A program made the translations under genes and the position numbers. 44,825 bases of DNA. It comes from Nitrospinota bacterium (GTDB lineage Bacteria > Nitrospinota > Nitrospinia > Nitrospinales > VA-1). Under the pieces are notes generated by a model. That model saw only the letters and a list, made by a program, of their open reading frames with translations, was not told the DNA's origin and searched no databases. The DNA lies in the NCBI GenBank assembly GCA_013349585.1, contig DUZG01000010.1:1-44825 (forward strand), written 5' to 3'. Below, piece by piece: positions 1 to 8,310 of this stretch (position 1 is the stretch's first letter; the number at the start of each line of letters is the position of its first letter).

Positions 1-2
1 AA

Positions 3-437
3 GAAAATGACTGCCCGGTTATGGTGTTCCGCTGTGCGGCAATTTATGGTCCCGGTAGAAACTTGCTTATTTCTGTCAAACAGGGACGAGCCAGACGCAT
101 TGAAAAAACCGGACTGGTTTTTTCTCGCATCCATGTTGAAGATTTAGCGCAAACCTTGGAAGCATCCATTAAAAAACCAAGACCTGGAGAAATATATAAT
201 GTTAGCGATGATGAGCCTTCTCCTCCATCTGAGGCGGTGGAATATGCCTGCAAACTTTTGAACATCACACCACCTCCTTTAATTCCTTTTGAATCTGCTG
301 ATTTGTCAGAAATTGCACGCGGGTTTTATCTGACCTGCAAACGGGTGGATAATAAAAAAATAAAAGAAGAGTTGGGCGTAAAGTTAAAGTACCCAAATAA
401 TAAAAGTGGATTAGATGCGATTTTAAAAACTATGTGA
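3..437 (+). CDS. NAD(P)-dependent epimerase/dehydratase (extended SDR), 5'-truncated by window edge
   Basis: The frame is open to the left edge, so only about 144 C-terminal residues are present. The N-terminal Rossmann glycine motif and the catalytic YxxxK lie outside the window. What remains matches the second half of extended SDRs: an R-x-x-x-IYGPGRN segment, the 'RIHVEDLAQ' motif that normally contacts substrate, and a 'GEIYNVSDDEPSP' stretch followed by a small helical C-terminus. This pattern is typical of the YeeZ-like group annotated as nucleoside-diphosphate-sugar epimerases. The substrate cannot be told from this fragment. It ends with TGA at 435-437, just before a dispersed palindromic repeat. 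Confidence 0.8.
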   Translation, partial: ENDCPVMVFRCAAIYGPGRNLLISVKQGRARRIEKTGLVFSRIHVEDLAQTLEASIKKPRPGEIYNVSDDEPSPPSEAVEYACKLLNITPPPLIPFESADLSEIARGFYLTCKRVDNKKIKEELGVKLKYPNNKSGLDAILKTM

Positions 438-474
438 TAGTTTATTCTGGAGGGCTTTGCGCAATTACCCTGCA

Positions 475-555
475 CGTCATCGCGAACTCCCAGAGGGAGC
501 GCGGCGAACCAGACTTAATTACTATCTAGTTTGCTTCGCTTCGCTCGCAATGACG
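475..555. repeat. Dispersed palindromic repeat, full-length copy
   Basis: The ends are near-perfect inverted repeats. The left end is CGTCATCGCGAAC. The right end, reverse complemented, reads CGTCATTGCGAGC. The interior contains GAGCGCGGCGAACCAGAC. A second, shorter copy of the same core lies at about 26040-26082. Elements of this style (GTCATTGCGAGCG ... CGCTCGCAATGAC) are common as non-autonomous dispersed repeats in many bacterial genomes. This copy fills most of the gap between two convergent genes. Confidence 0.75.
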
Positions 556-585
556 ATTTATGGGGATATCTTATTGCGTAGTGAG

Positions 586-1335
586 CTAAAGCCCGGTGGG
601 GTAATGCAGAAACTCGCTGGCGATCCCGAATTTTTCTTGCAGGTGTTTGCCGACGGATTTCACGCCTCCCGTTTCTGTGGCGTAGTGTCCGGCGAAAATG
701 AGTATGCAGTTTCCTTCAGTAGCTTCGTGGAAATGGTGATTCGCCCCCTCGCCAGTAATATAACAGTCGAGGTCCTCCTGTATCGCTTGCCGGACTATGT
801 CTGCGGCACCTCCGGTGACCAGCCCGACGGTTTTCACTTCTCCTTTACCGATTACTTTTACTTGAGAATCGAGTTTTTGCTCAAGCACCTCGCCCAGTTT
901 TTCCGCCGATATTGCGGGGAGTGAACCTTTGAGTCCGATTTTTATACCGCCGTATTCGCCAAAAGATTTGAGGTTTACTAGCCCGATCAAATCAGAGAGC
1001 GCTCGATTATTTCCATAGACTGGGTGCAAATCCAAGGGGATATGCGCGGAGTAGAGCCCGAGGTTGGCCTGCATCATAGCTGAAATTTTTTCGTAATGCT
1101 TTCCGCGTATCGGTTGAAGTCCTGACCAAAACGCGCCATGATGTACAAACAACATCTGGCATTGTTTCTCAATGGCAAGGTCTATCGTTGCTTGGCATAA
1201 ATCCACAGCCAGTCCGATTTTTTTTATTTCACCCTGGTTTTGAATCTGCAATCCATTCAGAGCATGTGGTGCATCGCTAATAGAATTAATTTCCAGAAGG
1301 TTGTCGAGATAGTGGCTGAGTTGTAGAATATCCAT
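586..1335 (-). CDS. Nif3-like dinuclear metal-centre protein (GTP cyclohydrolase 1 type 2 homolog)
   Basis: This 249-residue protein has the standard short Nif3/YbgI length. The metal-ligand motif 'FVHHGAFW' places H65 and H66 near the N-terminus. A second conserved segment, 'SAHIPLDLHPVYGNN', and the C-terminal 'AGHYATETGGV' supply the remaining expected ligands. Family members form hexameric toroids with two metals per site. Their cellular role is not settled, although some are annotated as GTP cyclohydrolase type 2. It is divergent from the permease gene starting at 1375. There is no Shine-Dalgarno before its ATG, and a TATACT box lies 7 bases upstream, so the transcript may be leaderless. 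No YbgI-associated zinc-ribbon gene is adjacent. Confidence 0.92.
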   Translation of the reverse strand: MDILQLSHYLDNLLEINSISDAPHALNGLQIQNQGEIKKIGLAVDLCQATIDLAIEKQCQMLFVHHGAFWSGLQPIRGKHYEKISAMMQANLGLYSAHIPLDLHPVYGNNRALSDLIGLVNLKSFGEYGGIKIGLKGSLPAISAEKLGEVLEQKLDSQVKVIGKGEVKTVGLVTGGAADIVRQAIQEDLDCYITGEGANHHFHEATEGNCILIFAGHYATETGGVKSVGKHLQEKFGIASEFLHYPTGL

Positions 1336-1342
1336 ATTTACA

Positions 1343-1366
1343 AGTATAACTTTTTACGATCGGTTG
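1343..1366 (-). promoter_or_regulatory. Candidate promoter of the Nif3 gene
   Basis: On the minus strand TATACT (1343-1348) lies 7 bases before the ATG at 1335. A TTGCCT-like -35 sits about 18 bases further upstream. No Shine-Dalgarno is visible, so the transcript would be nearly leaderless. This rests on sequence resemblance only. Confidence 0.3.
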
Positions 1367-1374
1367 AGGCAATA

Positions 1375-2334
1375 GTGGTCAATTTTATTTTGCGCAATAT
1401 CTGGCAGCGGATCATTCTGCTGATATTTATTTCTATTATTTCACATGCTATCGTCCATCTGGCACCGGGTGAACCAGCACTGGTGGATCCCTCTAATCCA
1501 CGCATGAAAGCGGAAGACATTCAACGCATTCGTGCCGCCTTCCATCTGGATGAACCTCTGCATGTGCAGTACGTTTATTGGGTGAAAGATCTGTTTACTG
1601 GTGAGCTGAAATCGTTCAAAGACAATCAACCAGTGATGGAAAAGATATGGAAACGTTTCCTTAATTCTTTACCCCTATTTGTCATAGCAACTTTTATCAC
1701 CTGGTGTTTGGCATTTCCAGTAGGCATTCGTGCGGCGGTTAATCGAGACTCAACTTTTGACAGATCCAGCACTTTTGTGTCCTATGCTTTGATTTCAATT
1801 CCCGGATTTTTTCTTTCCTATCTTGTAATCATTTTTATGGTGAAAACCTTTAACATCCCGGTTCTGGGTATGAGAACTTTCGGGCTGGAAAATGCATCAT
1901 TTTTATTCCAGTCGATGGATCGTGTCTGGCATTTGACCATTCCCGCATTGATGTCGGCGATCGCTGGCACGGCTGTTCTGTCGCGTTATGTTCGCTCGCA
2001 AATGTCGGAGGTATTGCATCAGGATTATATGCGCACCGCGCGCGCAAAAGGGTTGCCAGAGGATCAGGTTATTTACCATCATGGATTACGCAATGCCCTG
2101 TTACCTTTTATCACGATGTTTGGTTTGACCATTCCAGGTCTCATTGGCGGTTCTGTTATTTTTGAGCAAATTTTTTCCTGGCCGGGAATGGGGCGATTGG
2201 GATATGAAGCTATATTGGCAAGAGACTTCCCGATCATTTTGACTCTCAATTTTATGACAGCAATCCTGGTTCTTGTGGGGACGTTGGTGTCTGACATTCT
2301 TTATGCTGTGGTCGACCCACGAATAAAATTTTAA
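1375..2334 (+). CDS. ABC transporter permease, OppB/DppB type
   Basis: This 319-residue inner-membrane protein begins with GTG, preceded by a GAGG-like sequence. Its order of parts is that of peptide/nickel-type permeases. There is one N-terminal membrane helix, a periplasmic segment containing 'LAPGEPALVDPSNP' and 'HLDEPLHVQYVYWVKDL', and then five helices of the BPD transport domain. The cytoplasmic EAA loop, 'TARAKGLPEDQVIYHHGLRN', sits near residues 220-240 and would dock on the ATPase. It lies 10 bases upstream of the OppC-type partner, so the two are surely co-transcribed. No ATP-binding or solute-binding gene is in the window, so the substrate (oligopeptide, nickel or other) is unknown. 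Confidence 0.92.
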   Translation: MVNFILRNIWQRIILLIFISIISHAIVHLAPGEPALVDPSNPRMKAEDIQRIRAAFHLDEPLHVQYVYWVKDLFTGELKSFKDNQPVMEKIWKRFLNSLPLFVIATFITWCLAFPVGIRAAVNRDSTFDRSSTFVSYALISIPGFFLSYLVIIFMVKTFNIPVLGMRTFGLENASFLFQSMDRVWHLTIPALMSAIAGTAVLSRYVRSQMSEVLHQDYMRTARAKGLPEDQVIYHHGLRNALLPFITMFGLTIPGLIGGSVIFEQIFSWPGMGRLGYEAILARDFPIILTLNFMTAILVLVGTLVSDILYAVVDPRIKF

Positions 2335-2344
2335 CGGTAATGGG

Positions 2345-3316
2345 ATGAATGAATCAATAACGGCATTGGAAACAGATGAGTTGCCTCCTTCTAAAGGACT
2401 TTTTCAGGAGCGTTGGGATATTCTCAAGCGCAACAAAATTGCCTATGGCAGCTTTTGGTTTCTCATGTCTTTATTGGCACTGGCATTTTTCGGAAAATTG
2501 CTGACTCGGTACATTGTGGTTTTTGATCCTAAAATAGTCCGCTTGTCTGAAAAGTTTTTGCCGCCCTTAACTGCATTTACAAGTTCTATAACTCCCAAAG
2601 AAGATGCTCCTACCTTTGACATTTATCTGTTTGGTACGGATGAGTTGGGGCGGGATGTGTTCGCGCGAATGCTCGAGGGGACCTCGGTCTCGTTGAGTGT
2701 TGGGTTTGTTGCTGTTGGGATTATGTTAACAGTGGGAATATTTTTTGGCGGAATCGCAGGTTATTACGGACGAGTAAAACTGGGGTTCATTACCGTAGAT
2801 ACGATCATCATGCGGTTTGTTGATATTATGCTTTGTTTTCCTACGTTCTTTTTAATTCTTACCGTTGTGGCGCTATTGCCACCCAGTATTTATAACATCA
2901 TGATCGTGATTGGGTTGACCAGTTGGATGGGTACCGCGCGCTTTGTCCGTGCTGAATTTTTATCTCTTCGCGATCAAGATTTTGTTGCCGCAGCCCGAAG
3001 TCAAGCTATCCCCGAATGGCGCATCATTTTTATTCACATGGTTCCAAATGCGATTGCGCCAGTGCTGGTCTCTGCAACTCTCGGTGTAGCGTCAGCCATT
3101 CTTACCGAGTCAGCTCTTAGTTTTCTTGGCTTTGGTGTGCAGCCACCCGATGCAACCTGGGGCAATATTCTTTCAGATGGGAAAAACTTTTTGTTCGATG
3201 CACCCTGGCTAACTTTCATCCCCGGATTTACTATTCTGCTGGTCGTGCTGGCTTTTAATTTATGCGGTGAAGGTTTGCGCGAAGCGTTTAACCCTAAACT
3301 GAAAACAACGTATTGA
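2345..3316 (+). CDS. ABC transporter permease, OppC/DppC type
   Basis: This 323-residue inner-membrane protein pairs with the OppB-type permease immediately upstream. An N-terminal cytoplasmic stretch is followed by a first helix near residue 35 ('FWFLMSLLALAFFGKLL'). Next comes a periplasmic segment with the diagnostic 'GTDELGRDVFARMLEGT' motif, then the transport domain. The EAA loop 'AARSQAIPEWRIIFIHMVPN' and the C-terminal 'ALSFLGFGVQPPDATWGNIL' motif are classic for DppC/OppC. It ends 26 bases from the oppositely oriented RND pump gene. The missing ATPase and binding-protein genes are presumably elsewhere. Confidence 0.93.
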   Translation: MNESITALETDELPPSKGLFQERWDILKRNKIAYGSFWFLMSLLALAFFGKLLTRYIVVFDPKIVRLSEKFLPPLTAFTSSITPKEDAPTFDIYLFGTDELGRDVFARMLEGTSVSLSVGFVAVGIMLTVGIFFGGIAGYYGRVKLGFITVDTIIMRFVDIMLCFPTFFLILTVVALLPPSIYNIMIVIGLTSWMGTARFVRAEFLSLRDQDFVAAARSQAIPEWRIIFIHMVPNAIAPVLVSATLGVASAILTESALSFLGFGVQPPDATWGNILSDGKNFLFDAPWLTFIPGFTILLVVLAFNLCGEGLREAFNPKLKTTY

Positions 3317-3342
3317 AAAAATTTTCGGTTTCGCTCTAGTGT

Positions 3343-6300
3343 TTACTCGTATTCAGTGGCTGAATGAAACGTTCGATAAAGTACAGGCAGAACAAACAAG
3401 ATTAAAATTGTCGAAGAAAGAATTCCGCCAATAACCACAGTGGCGATAGGACGTTGAACCTCAGCTCCTGTTCCCGTTGCCAATGCCATGGGGATGAATC
3501 CCAGTGAGGCTACCAAAGCCGTCATTAGTACAGGTCGCAAACGAGTGAGCGAGCCTTGTAGGATAGCATTGTCGAGGTTGGCTCCTTTTTCACGTAGTTC
3601 TTCAATGAAGGAAACCATCACCAAGCCATTTAATACAGCTATTCCTGAAAGAGCGATAAAACCAATGGCAGCAGAAATCGACAAGGGGATTCCTCTGACC
3701 CATAAGGAGAAAAATCCTCCTGTTAAGGCCAAGGGGATTCCTGTGAAAACGAGTAGCGAATTTTTTATGCTATCTAGGGCGGCAAATAGCATGAGGAATA
3801 TTAGCAAAAGCGCGATGGGGATTACCAGTTGCAGCCGTTGGGTCGCCGAAATTAAATGTTCGAACTGTCCGCCCCAGGTGATCCAATAGCCAGAATCAAG
3901 AGAGACTTTTTCTTCTATAGCCTTCTGTCCTTCCTGAACAAATGAGCCCAGATCGCGACCTCGGATATTAGCGGTAACAATAATCAGGCGTTTGCCATTT
4001 TCTCTGCTGATTTGATTCGGACCTTTTTTAATGGAAAACTTTGCTACAGCTGATAGGGGAATATAGTTTAGGTTTTTTTCGATCAGGTTCATTGACGAAA
4101 GAAACTGCTGTGAGTTAGGGAGGCTTTCTGGAAGGGCAATTGGAATTCTTTTTAAGCGTTCAATATCGGTTCGTATATTTTCGGGCAATCGCACAATAAG
4201 ATCAAAACGCTGATCGCCTTCGAAAACCTTTCCCGCGCTTTTACCGCCGATGGCAATCGCTATGGTATCTTGAACGTTGGAAACGTTCAGTCCCAATCGA
4301 GCCATTAATTCCCGATTTAAATCAAGGGTCAATACGGGGAGGCCAGTTACTTGTTGGGCTCCCACATCAGCGGCTCCAGGAATACCTGATAAAACCTTTT
4401 CAACTTCATTCGCTCTGTCAATAAGAGTTTCCAGGTCATCGCCAAATACTTTTACCGCGATATCGCTGCGCACCCCCGCTATCAATTCATTGAATCTCAT
4501 CTCTATCGGCTGGATGATTTCGTATTTGTTACCGGGAACTTGTCCTAATTTTTCTTCCAAAGCTGAGATGAAATCGGATTTTGAACGATTAGGATCAGGC
4601 CATTCAGAGCGCGGTTTAACAATAGCAAACACATCGGCAACGCTAGGTGGCATGGGGTCGGTGGCAATATCTGCTGTACCTATTTTTGCGAACACGAAAT
4701 TAACTTCAGGAAGTTCCTTAATTTTTTTCTCAAGTTTATCCTGCATAGAGATTGCCTGAGATAGACTGGTGCCGGGAACTCGTAAAGCATGAATAGCCAG
4801 GTCCCTTTCATCAAGGGTGGGAAGAAACTCACTGCCAATACGCGTGGCCAAAAGCAGACTCAAGATAACAAGGACTCCGGCAAAAGTTATGACGACCGAA
4901 CGATTATTCAGTGAAAAATTCAGGAGAGGCTTATAAGTATTGCGAAGCCATTTCAATATTGGAACTTCTTTTTCTGATAATTTCCCAGACGAAAATTGAG
5001 CGACCATAGCGGGGATAAAGGTGACCGATAAAATCATGGCTCCAGTCAGTGCTGCCAGAACAGTGAATGCCATGGGTTGAAACATTTTTCCTTCGATTCC
5101 GGTTAGGGTTAGGATGGGAAGGTAGACGATCATAATAATGAACCCGCCAAAAATACTGGGTCGCGAGACTTCTTTAGTAGCATGGACAACGACTTCGAAA
5201 CGTTGGTCACGAGAAAGGGTTTGTTTCAACCTATTTTGTTCTTCGACTAATCTGCGGTTGCAGTTTTCTACTATGATGACAGCACCATCCACAATGATGC
5301 CGAAGTCGATAGCGCCTAGGCTGAGAAGGTTACCGCTGATTCGGTTGCTAACCATGCCCGTGACTGCAAATAACATGGAAAGGGGGATGACCAGAGCGGT
5401 TATGATTGCGGCACGAATGTTTCCCAGAAACAGGAAAAGAATCACAATGACCAGAAGCGCTCCTTCGGTAAGATTGTTTTTTATTGTTTCAAGAGTAGCG
5501 TTGACCAGGTTTGTGCGGTCGTAAACTGTATTGGCAACGACCCCTTTTGGTAAAGTGCGATTGATCTCCTGCAATCTTTTGGCAACCCTTAGTGAAACTA
5601 TCCTGCTGTTTTCATCTTTGAGCATGAAAACAGTTCCTAGTACCGTTTCCTCACCATTTTGTGTTGCCGCGCCGGATCGCAATTTTTTCCCTATTTCAAC
5701 ATTTGCCACATCCTTAATGTATACAGGTATCCCTTGGTGGGAACCAATGACGATATTTCTAATATCTTCTAAGCCGGAGACCTGTCCGGGAGTTCGGATC
5801 AGATATTGCTCTCCATTATGTTCAATATAGCCTGCTCCCATGGTGGAATTATTATTTGTCAAGGCTTGTAAAACACTTCGGAAAGTAACTCCATATGCCA
5901 TCAACTTTTCAGGGTAAGGAGCAACAAGATATTGTTTTATAAAACCGCCGATGCTATTAACATCTGCAACGCCGGGAATATTCCGCAATTGTGGGCGAAT
6001 GGTCCAGTCTTGAATCGTTCTTAATTCTGTGGGTGAATAGAATTTTCCGTCAGTTTTTTCTAAGTCCTGATTTACCGTCCACATAAATATTTCTCCCAAT
6101 CCCGTAGCAATAGGCCCCATAACAGGTTCCACGCCTGTAGGGAGTTTTCCTTTCATCTCTTGAAGCCTTATATTTAGCAATTGCCGTGCAAAATAAATAT
6201 CGGTGCCTTCTTCAAAAATCACCGTGACCTGAGATAGTCCGTATCGGGAAATGGAACGGGTGTGTGATATATTTGGAGTTCCTGCAATTGCAGTTTCGAT

Positions 6301-6504
6301 GGGAAAGGTAATTCGTTTCTCAACTTCAAGCGGCGTAAAGCCGCGCGCTTTAGTATTGATCTGCACCTGGATATTGGTGATATCTGGTACAGCATCAATA
6401 GGCAAGATTTTAAAATTGCGAACGCCCAACACAGCCATTGCCAAAGCGCCCAACATTACAAATACCCTTTGCTTAATGGAGAATCTTAAAATTCCTTCAA
6501 GCAT
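3343..6504 (-). CDS. czcA: Heavy-metal efflux RND transporter, CzcA/CusA family
   Basis: This 1053-residue inner-membrane proton/metal antiporter is the length of the HME-RND subfamily. The N-terminus has the family pattern 'ILPIDAVPDITNIQVQINT'. In transmembrane helix 4, 'DFGIIVDGAVIIVEN' holds D400, D406 and E413, equivalent to the proton-relay residues shown to be essential in CzcA. The porter-domain segment 'RFNELIAGVRSDIAVKVFG' is strongly conserved in this family. It is the third gene of a minus-strand czcC-czcB-czcA order and starts 15 bases after the adaptor gene. The exported metal cannot be fixed from sequence. The aspartate pattern and the His-rich partners favour a CzcA-type divalent cation pump over a Cu(I) pump. 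Confidence 0.95.
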   Translation of the reverse strand: MLEGILRFSIKQRVFVMLGALAMAVLGVRNFKILPIDAVPDITNIQVQINTKARGFTPLEVEKRITFPIETAIAGTPNISHTRSISRYGLSQVTVIFEEGTDIYFARQLLNIRLQEMKGKLPTGVEPVMGPIATGLGEIFMWTVNQDLEKTDGKFYSPTELRTIQDWTIRPQLRNIPGVADVNSIGGFIKQYLVAPYPEKLMAYGVTFRSVLQALTNNNSTMGAGYIEHNGEQYLIRTPGQVSGLEDIRNIVIGSHQGIPVYIKDVANVEIGKKLRSGAATQNGEETVLGTVFMLKDENSRIVSLRVAKRLQEINRTLPKGVVANTVYDRTNLVNATLETIKNNLTEGALLVIVILFLFLGNIRAAIITALVIPLSMLFAVTGMVSNRISGNLLSLGAIDFGIIVDGAVIIVENCNRRLVEEQNRLKQTLSRDQRFEVVVHATKEVSRPSIFGGFIIMIVYLPILTLTGIEGKMFQPMAFTVLAALTGAMILSVTFIPAMVAQFSSGKLSEKEVPILKWLRNTYKPLLNFSLNNRSVVITFAGVLVILSLLLATRIGSEFLPTLDERDLAIHALRVPGTSLSQAISMQDKLEKKIKELPEVNFVFAKIGTADIATDPMPPSVADVFAIVKPRSEWPDPNRSKSDFISALEEKLGQVPGNKYEIIQPIEMRFNELIAGVRSDIAVKVFGDDLETLIDRANEVEKVLSGIPGAADVGAQQVTGLPVLTLDLNRELMARLGLNVSNVQDTIAIAIGGKSAGKVFEGDQRFDLIVRLPENIRTDIERLKRIPIALPESLPNSQQFLSSMNLIEKNLNYIPLSAVAKFSIKKGPNQISRENGKRLIIVTANIRGRDLGSFVQEGQKAIEEKVSLDSGYWITWGGQFEHLISATQRLQLVIPIALLLIFLMLFAALDSIKNSLLVFTGIPLALTGGFFSLWVRGIPLSISAAIGFIALSGIAVLNGLVMVSFIEELREKGANLDNAILQGSLTRLRPVLMTALVASLGFIPMALATGTGAEVQRPIATVVIGGILSSTILILFVLPVLYRTFHSATEYE

Positions 6505-6519
6505 AAAAAATTCCTTTTG

Positions 6520-8310
6520 TTAATGGTCATGAACGGCGGAAGATTTTTCGATTTCTGCCTTCACCACAAAACTGTTTTCCACAACATAGTACTCATCCAC
6601 CGATAACCCCTTCAAAACCTCTACCCACTGGCCATCACTTTTCCCTAATTGAAGAGGTCGGGCTTCAAATAAATTTCCATATTTGACAAAAACCACCGAC
6701 CAGTCCCGAATGGTTTGGATGGCTTTAGCCGAGACAGCAAGAGGCACTTTGCGTTCATCTGCAAGTAATTCGACAGTGACAAAAGTTCCGGGGCGCCACT
6801 TTAATCTTGGATTCGAAATCACCACCCGACCGTTGATGGTTCGGCTTTTTCTGTCTACGATCGAATCAAGATACGTTAACTTTCCTTTGGTTTGTGCTCC
6901 ATTTCCTATAACAGTGACTGTTTGTCCCAGCTTGGCTGATTTGATATCCATAACGGGGATAGCAATGTTCACCCAAACCTCAGATAAATCAGCCAAAAGA
7001 AAAACAGCGTCATCATTTTTAACTGCTTCACCAGTGGTCAAATGCTTTTGTATGATTATTCCACCTAATGGAGACCTCAATTTGTATTTGCTAAAATCCT
7101 GTTCATTCTGCTGGGATAAGTTTTCAATGTCCTCATCAACTATTCCCAAGGCAAAAAGTTTTTGTCTGGCGGTTTGGAGGTTTAATACTTCTATATCAAA
7201 ATTTCTTTTCTTCTGGCGAACGGTCCAACTGCCGTCATAGTCTATCTTTTCGCGCAGGGCCAAATATTTAGCTTCTGAACTTTTTAGGTTTTCTTCTGCT
7301 TGCAGGTATTCAGACTCTGAAGAAATCCCCTTGGCGAACAAATTTTTCTCGCGGAGGAAAACAGATTTTGCTAATTTCATTTTTGCGTATGCAGGGATAA
7401 GTAATTCACGGCTTTTCCCAATTTGTAAACCTTTAAGCCCTTGATAAACATCTTCTAAGTCGATTTTCTTATGCAAAAGGGCCAACAATTTTTGAGTACT
7501 TTGAAAAAGAAGGATTTCCCGGTCAAGGTCAGATTTAAACAATTCCACCTGTTGGCCCTTGGCGAGATAATTGATCTTTGCATCAGCCAGTTCACGGCTT
7601 TCAATGATAGCCAATATGTCCCCGGGAACGACGGTATCCCCAAGATCCTTAAAAGTTTTCTTCACTACCCCGTCCAGTCTGGGGACAATGTGAACAACCT
7701 TTTCTTCGTTTAAGTTGATTTCTCCAGGCAAGTTGATTTGATTTTTAAGTCGAGCTGGCCCCGCTTTCTTGATAGTGATATTTGAATTTTTTACTGCAGT
7801 CTCGGCTAACTCCACCCTAGCCTCGATTTGCGAGAACTCCCACTTATATTGTTTTTCTTTCCAATGAACGTGGATGTCGACATTAAAAGAATGAGGCTCG
7901 ACAATAGCTTTATTCCCCAGAAGATATTTGCCCATTGGTTTGAATTGAATGGTATCGATCCGGCCCAACCGATTTAACTTAATGGTCAAATCCACTTCGT
8001 TTAAAGGAATGGGTTTACCTAAATCGTCTGTTATAAAAGCCCTGAACTCTGGGGGAATTCCTGTCTCATAAATTTTAACTTCAACTTGTAAACCTTTTTT
8101 AGTAAATAGCCACCCACCATTTGGTCCTCTCGGAATAGAATCGGCCTGCTTCGGTTCGTGGTCATCGTGAGTCCCTTGGCCTTCTTCGTGGTTGTGGGGT
8201 TTCTGTTCGGATATTTGTGCGCTTTCTGGTGCTATATTTAGAATAATATTTCCCGCATAGACTCCAGCGGCTATGAAACCAATAATTGGAAGAAGAGATT
8301 TTATATTCAT
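6520..8310 (-). CDS. czcB: RND efflux periplasmic adaptor, CzcB/CusB family
   Basis: This 596-residue membrane fusion protein is anchored by an N-terminal hydrophobic helix (about residues 5-27). A His/Asp/Glu-rich stretch follows ('HNHEEGQGTHDDHE'), likely able to bind metal. It is followed by an extra N-terminal domain beginning 'PRGPNGGWLFTKKGLQVEV', typical of the long heavy-metal adaptors. The barrel-sandwich hybrid ('VVPRLDGVVKKTF'-like region), a long alpha-helical hairpin and a second lipoyl half ('YKLRSPLGGIIIQKHLTTGE') come next, then the beta-barrel domain. The C-terminus ends in 'HDH'. Its ATG overlaps the stop of the outer-membrane-factor gene by four bases, consistent with translational coupling. 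It would link the CzcA-type pump to the CzcC-type channel across the periplasm. Confidence 0.94.
   Translation of the reverse strand: MNIKSLLPIIGFIAAGVYAGNIILNIAPESAQISEQKPHNHEEGQGTHDDHEPKQADSIPRGPNGGWLFTKKGLQVEVKIYETGIPPEFRAFITDDLGKPIPLNEVDLTIKLNRLGRIDTIQFKPMGKYLLGNKAIVEPHSFNVDIHVHWKEKQYKWEFSQIEARVELAETAVKNSNITIKKAGPARLKNQINLPGEINLNEEKVVHIVPRLDGVVKKTFKDLGDTVVPGDILAIIESRELADAKINYLAKGQQVELFKSDLDREILLFQSTQKLLALLHKKIDLEDVYQGLKGLQIGKSRELLIPAYAKMKLAKSVFLREKNLFAKGISSESEYLQAEENLKSSEAKYLALREKIDYDGSWTVRQKKRNFDIEVLNLQTARQKLFALGIVDEDIENLSQQNEQDFSKYKLRSPLGGIIIQKHLTTGEAVKNDDAVFLLADLSEVWVNIAIPVMDIKSAKLGQTVTVIGNGAQTKGKLTYLDSIVDRKSRTINGRVVISNPRLKWRPGTFVTVELLADERKVPLAVSAKAIQTIRDWSVVFVKYGNLFEARPLQLGKSDGQWVEVLKGLSVDEYYVVENSFVVKAEIEKSSAVHDH

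Noticed and set aside
457-924. 155-codon open frame on the plus strand
   Set aside because: It runs through the palindromic repeat and then antisense to the well-supported Nif3 gene. It has no recognisable protein features.
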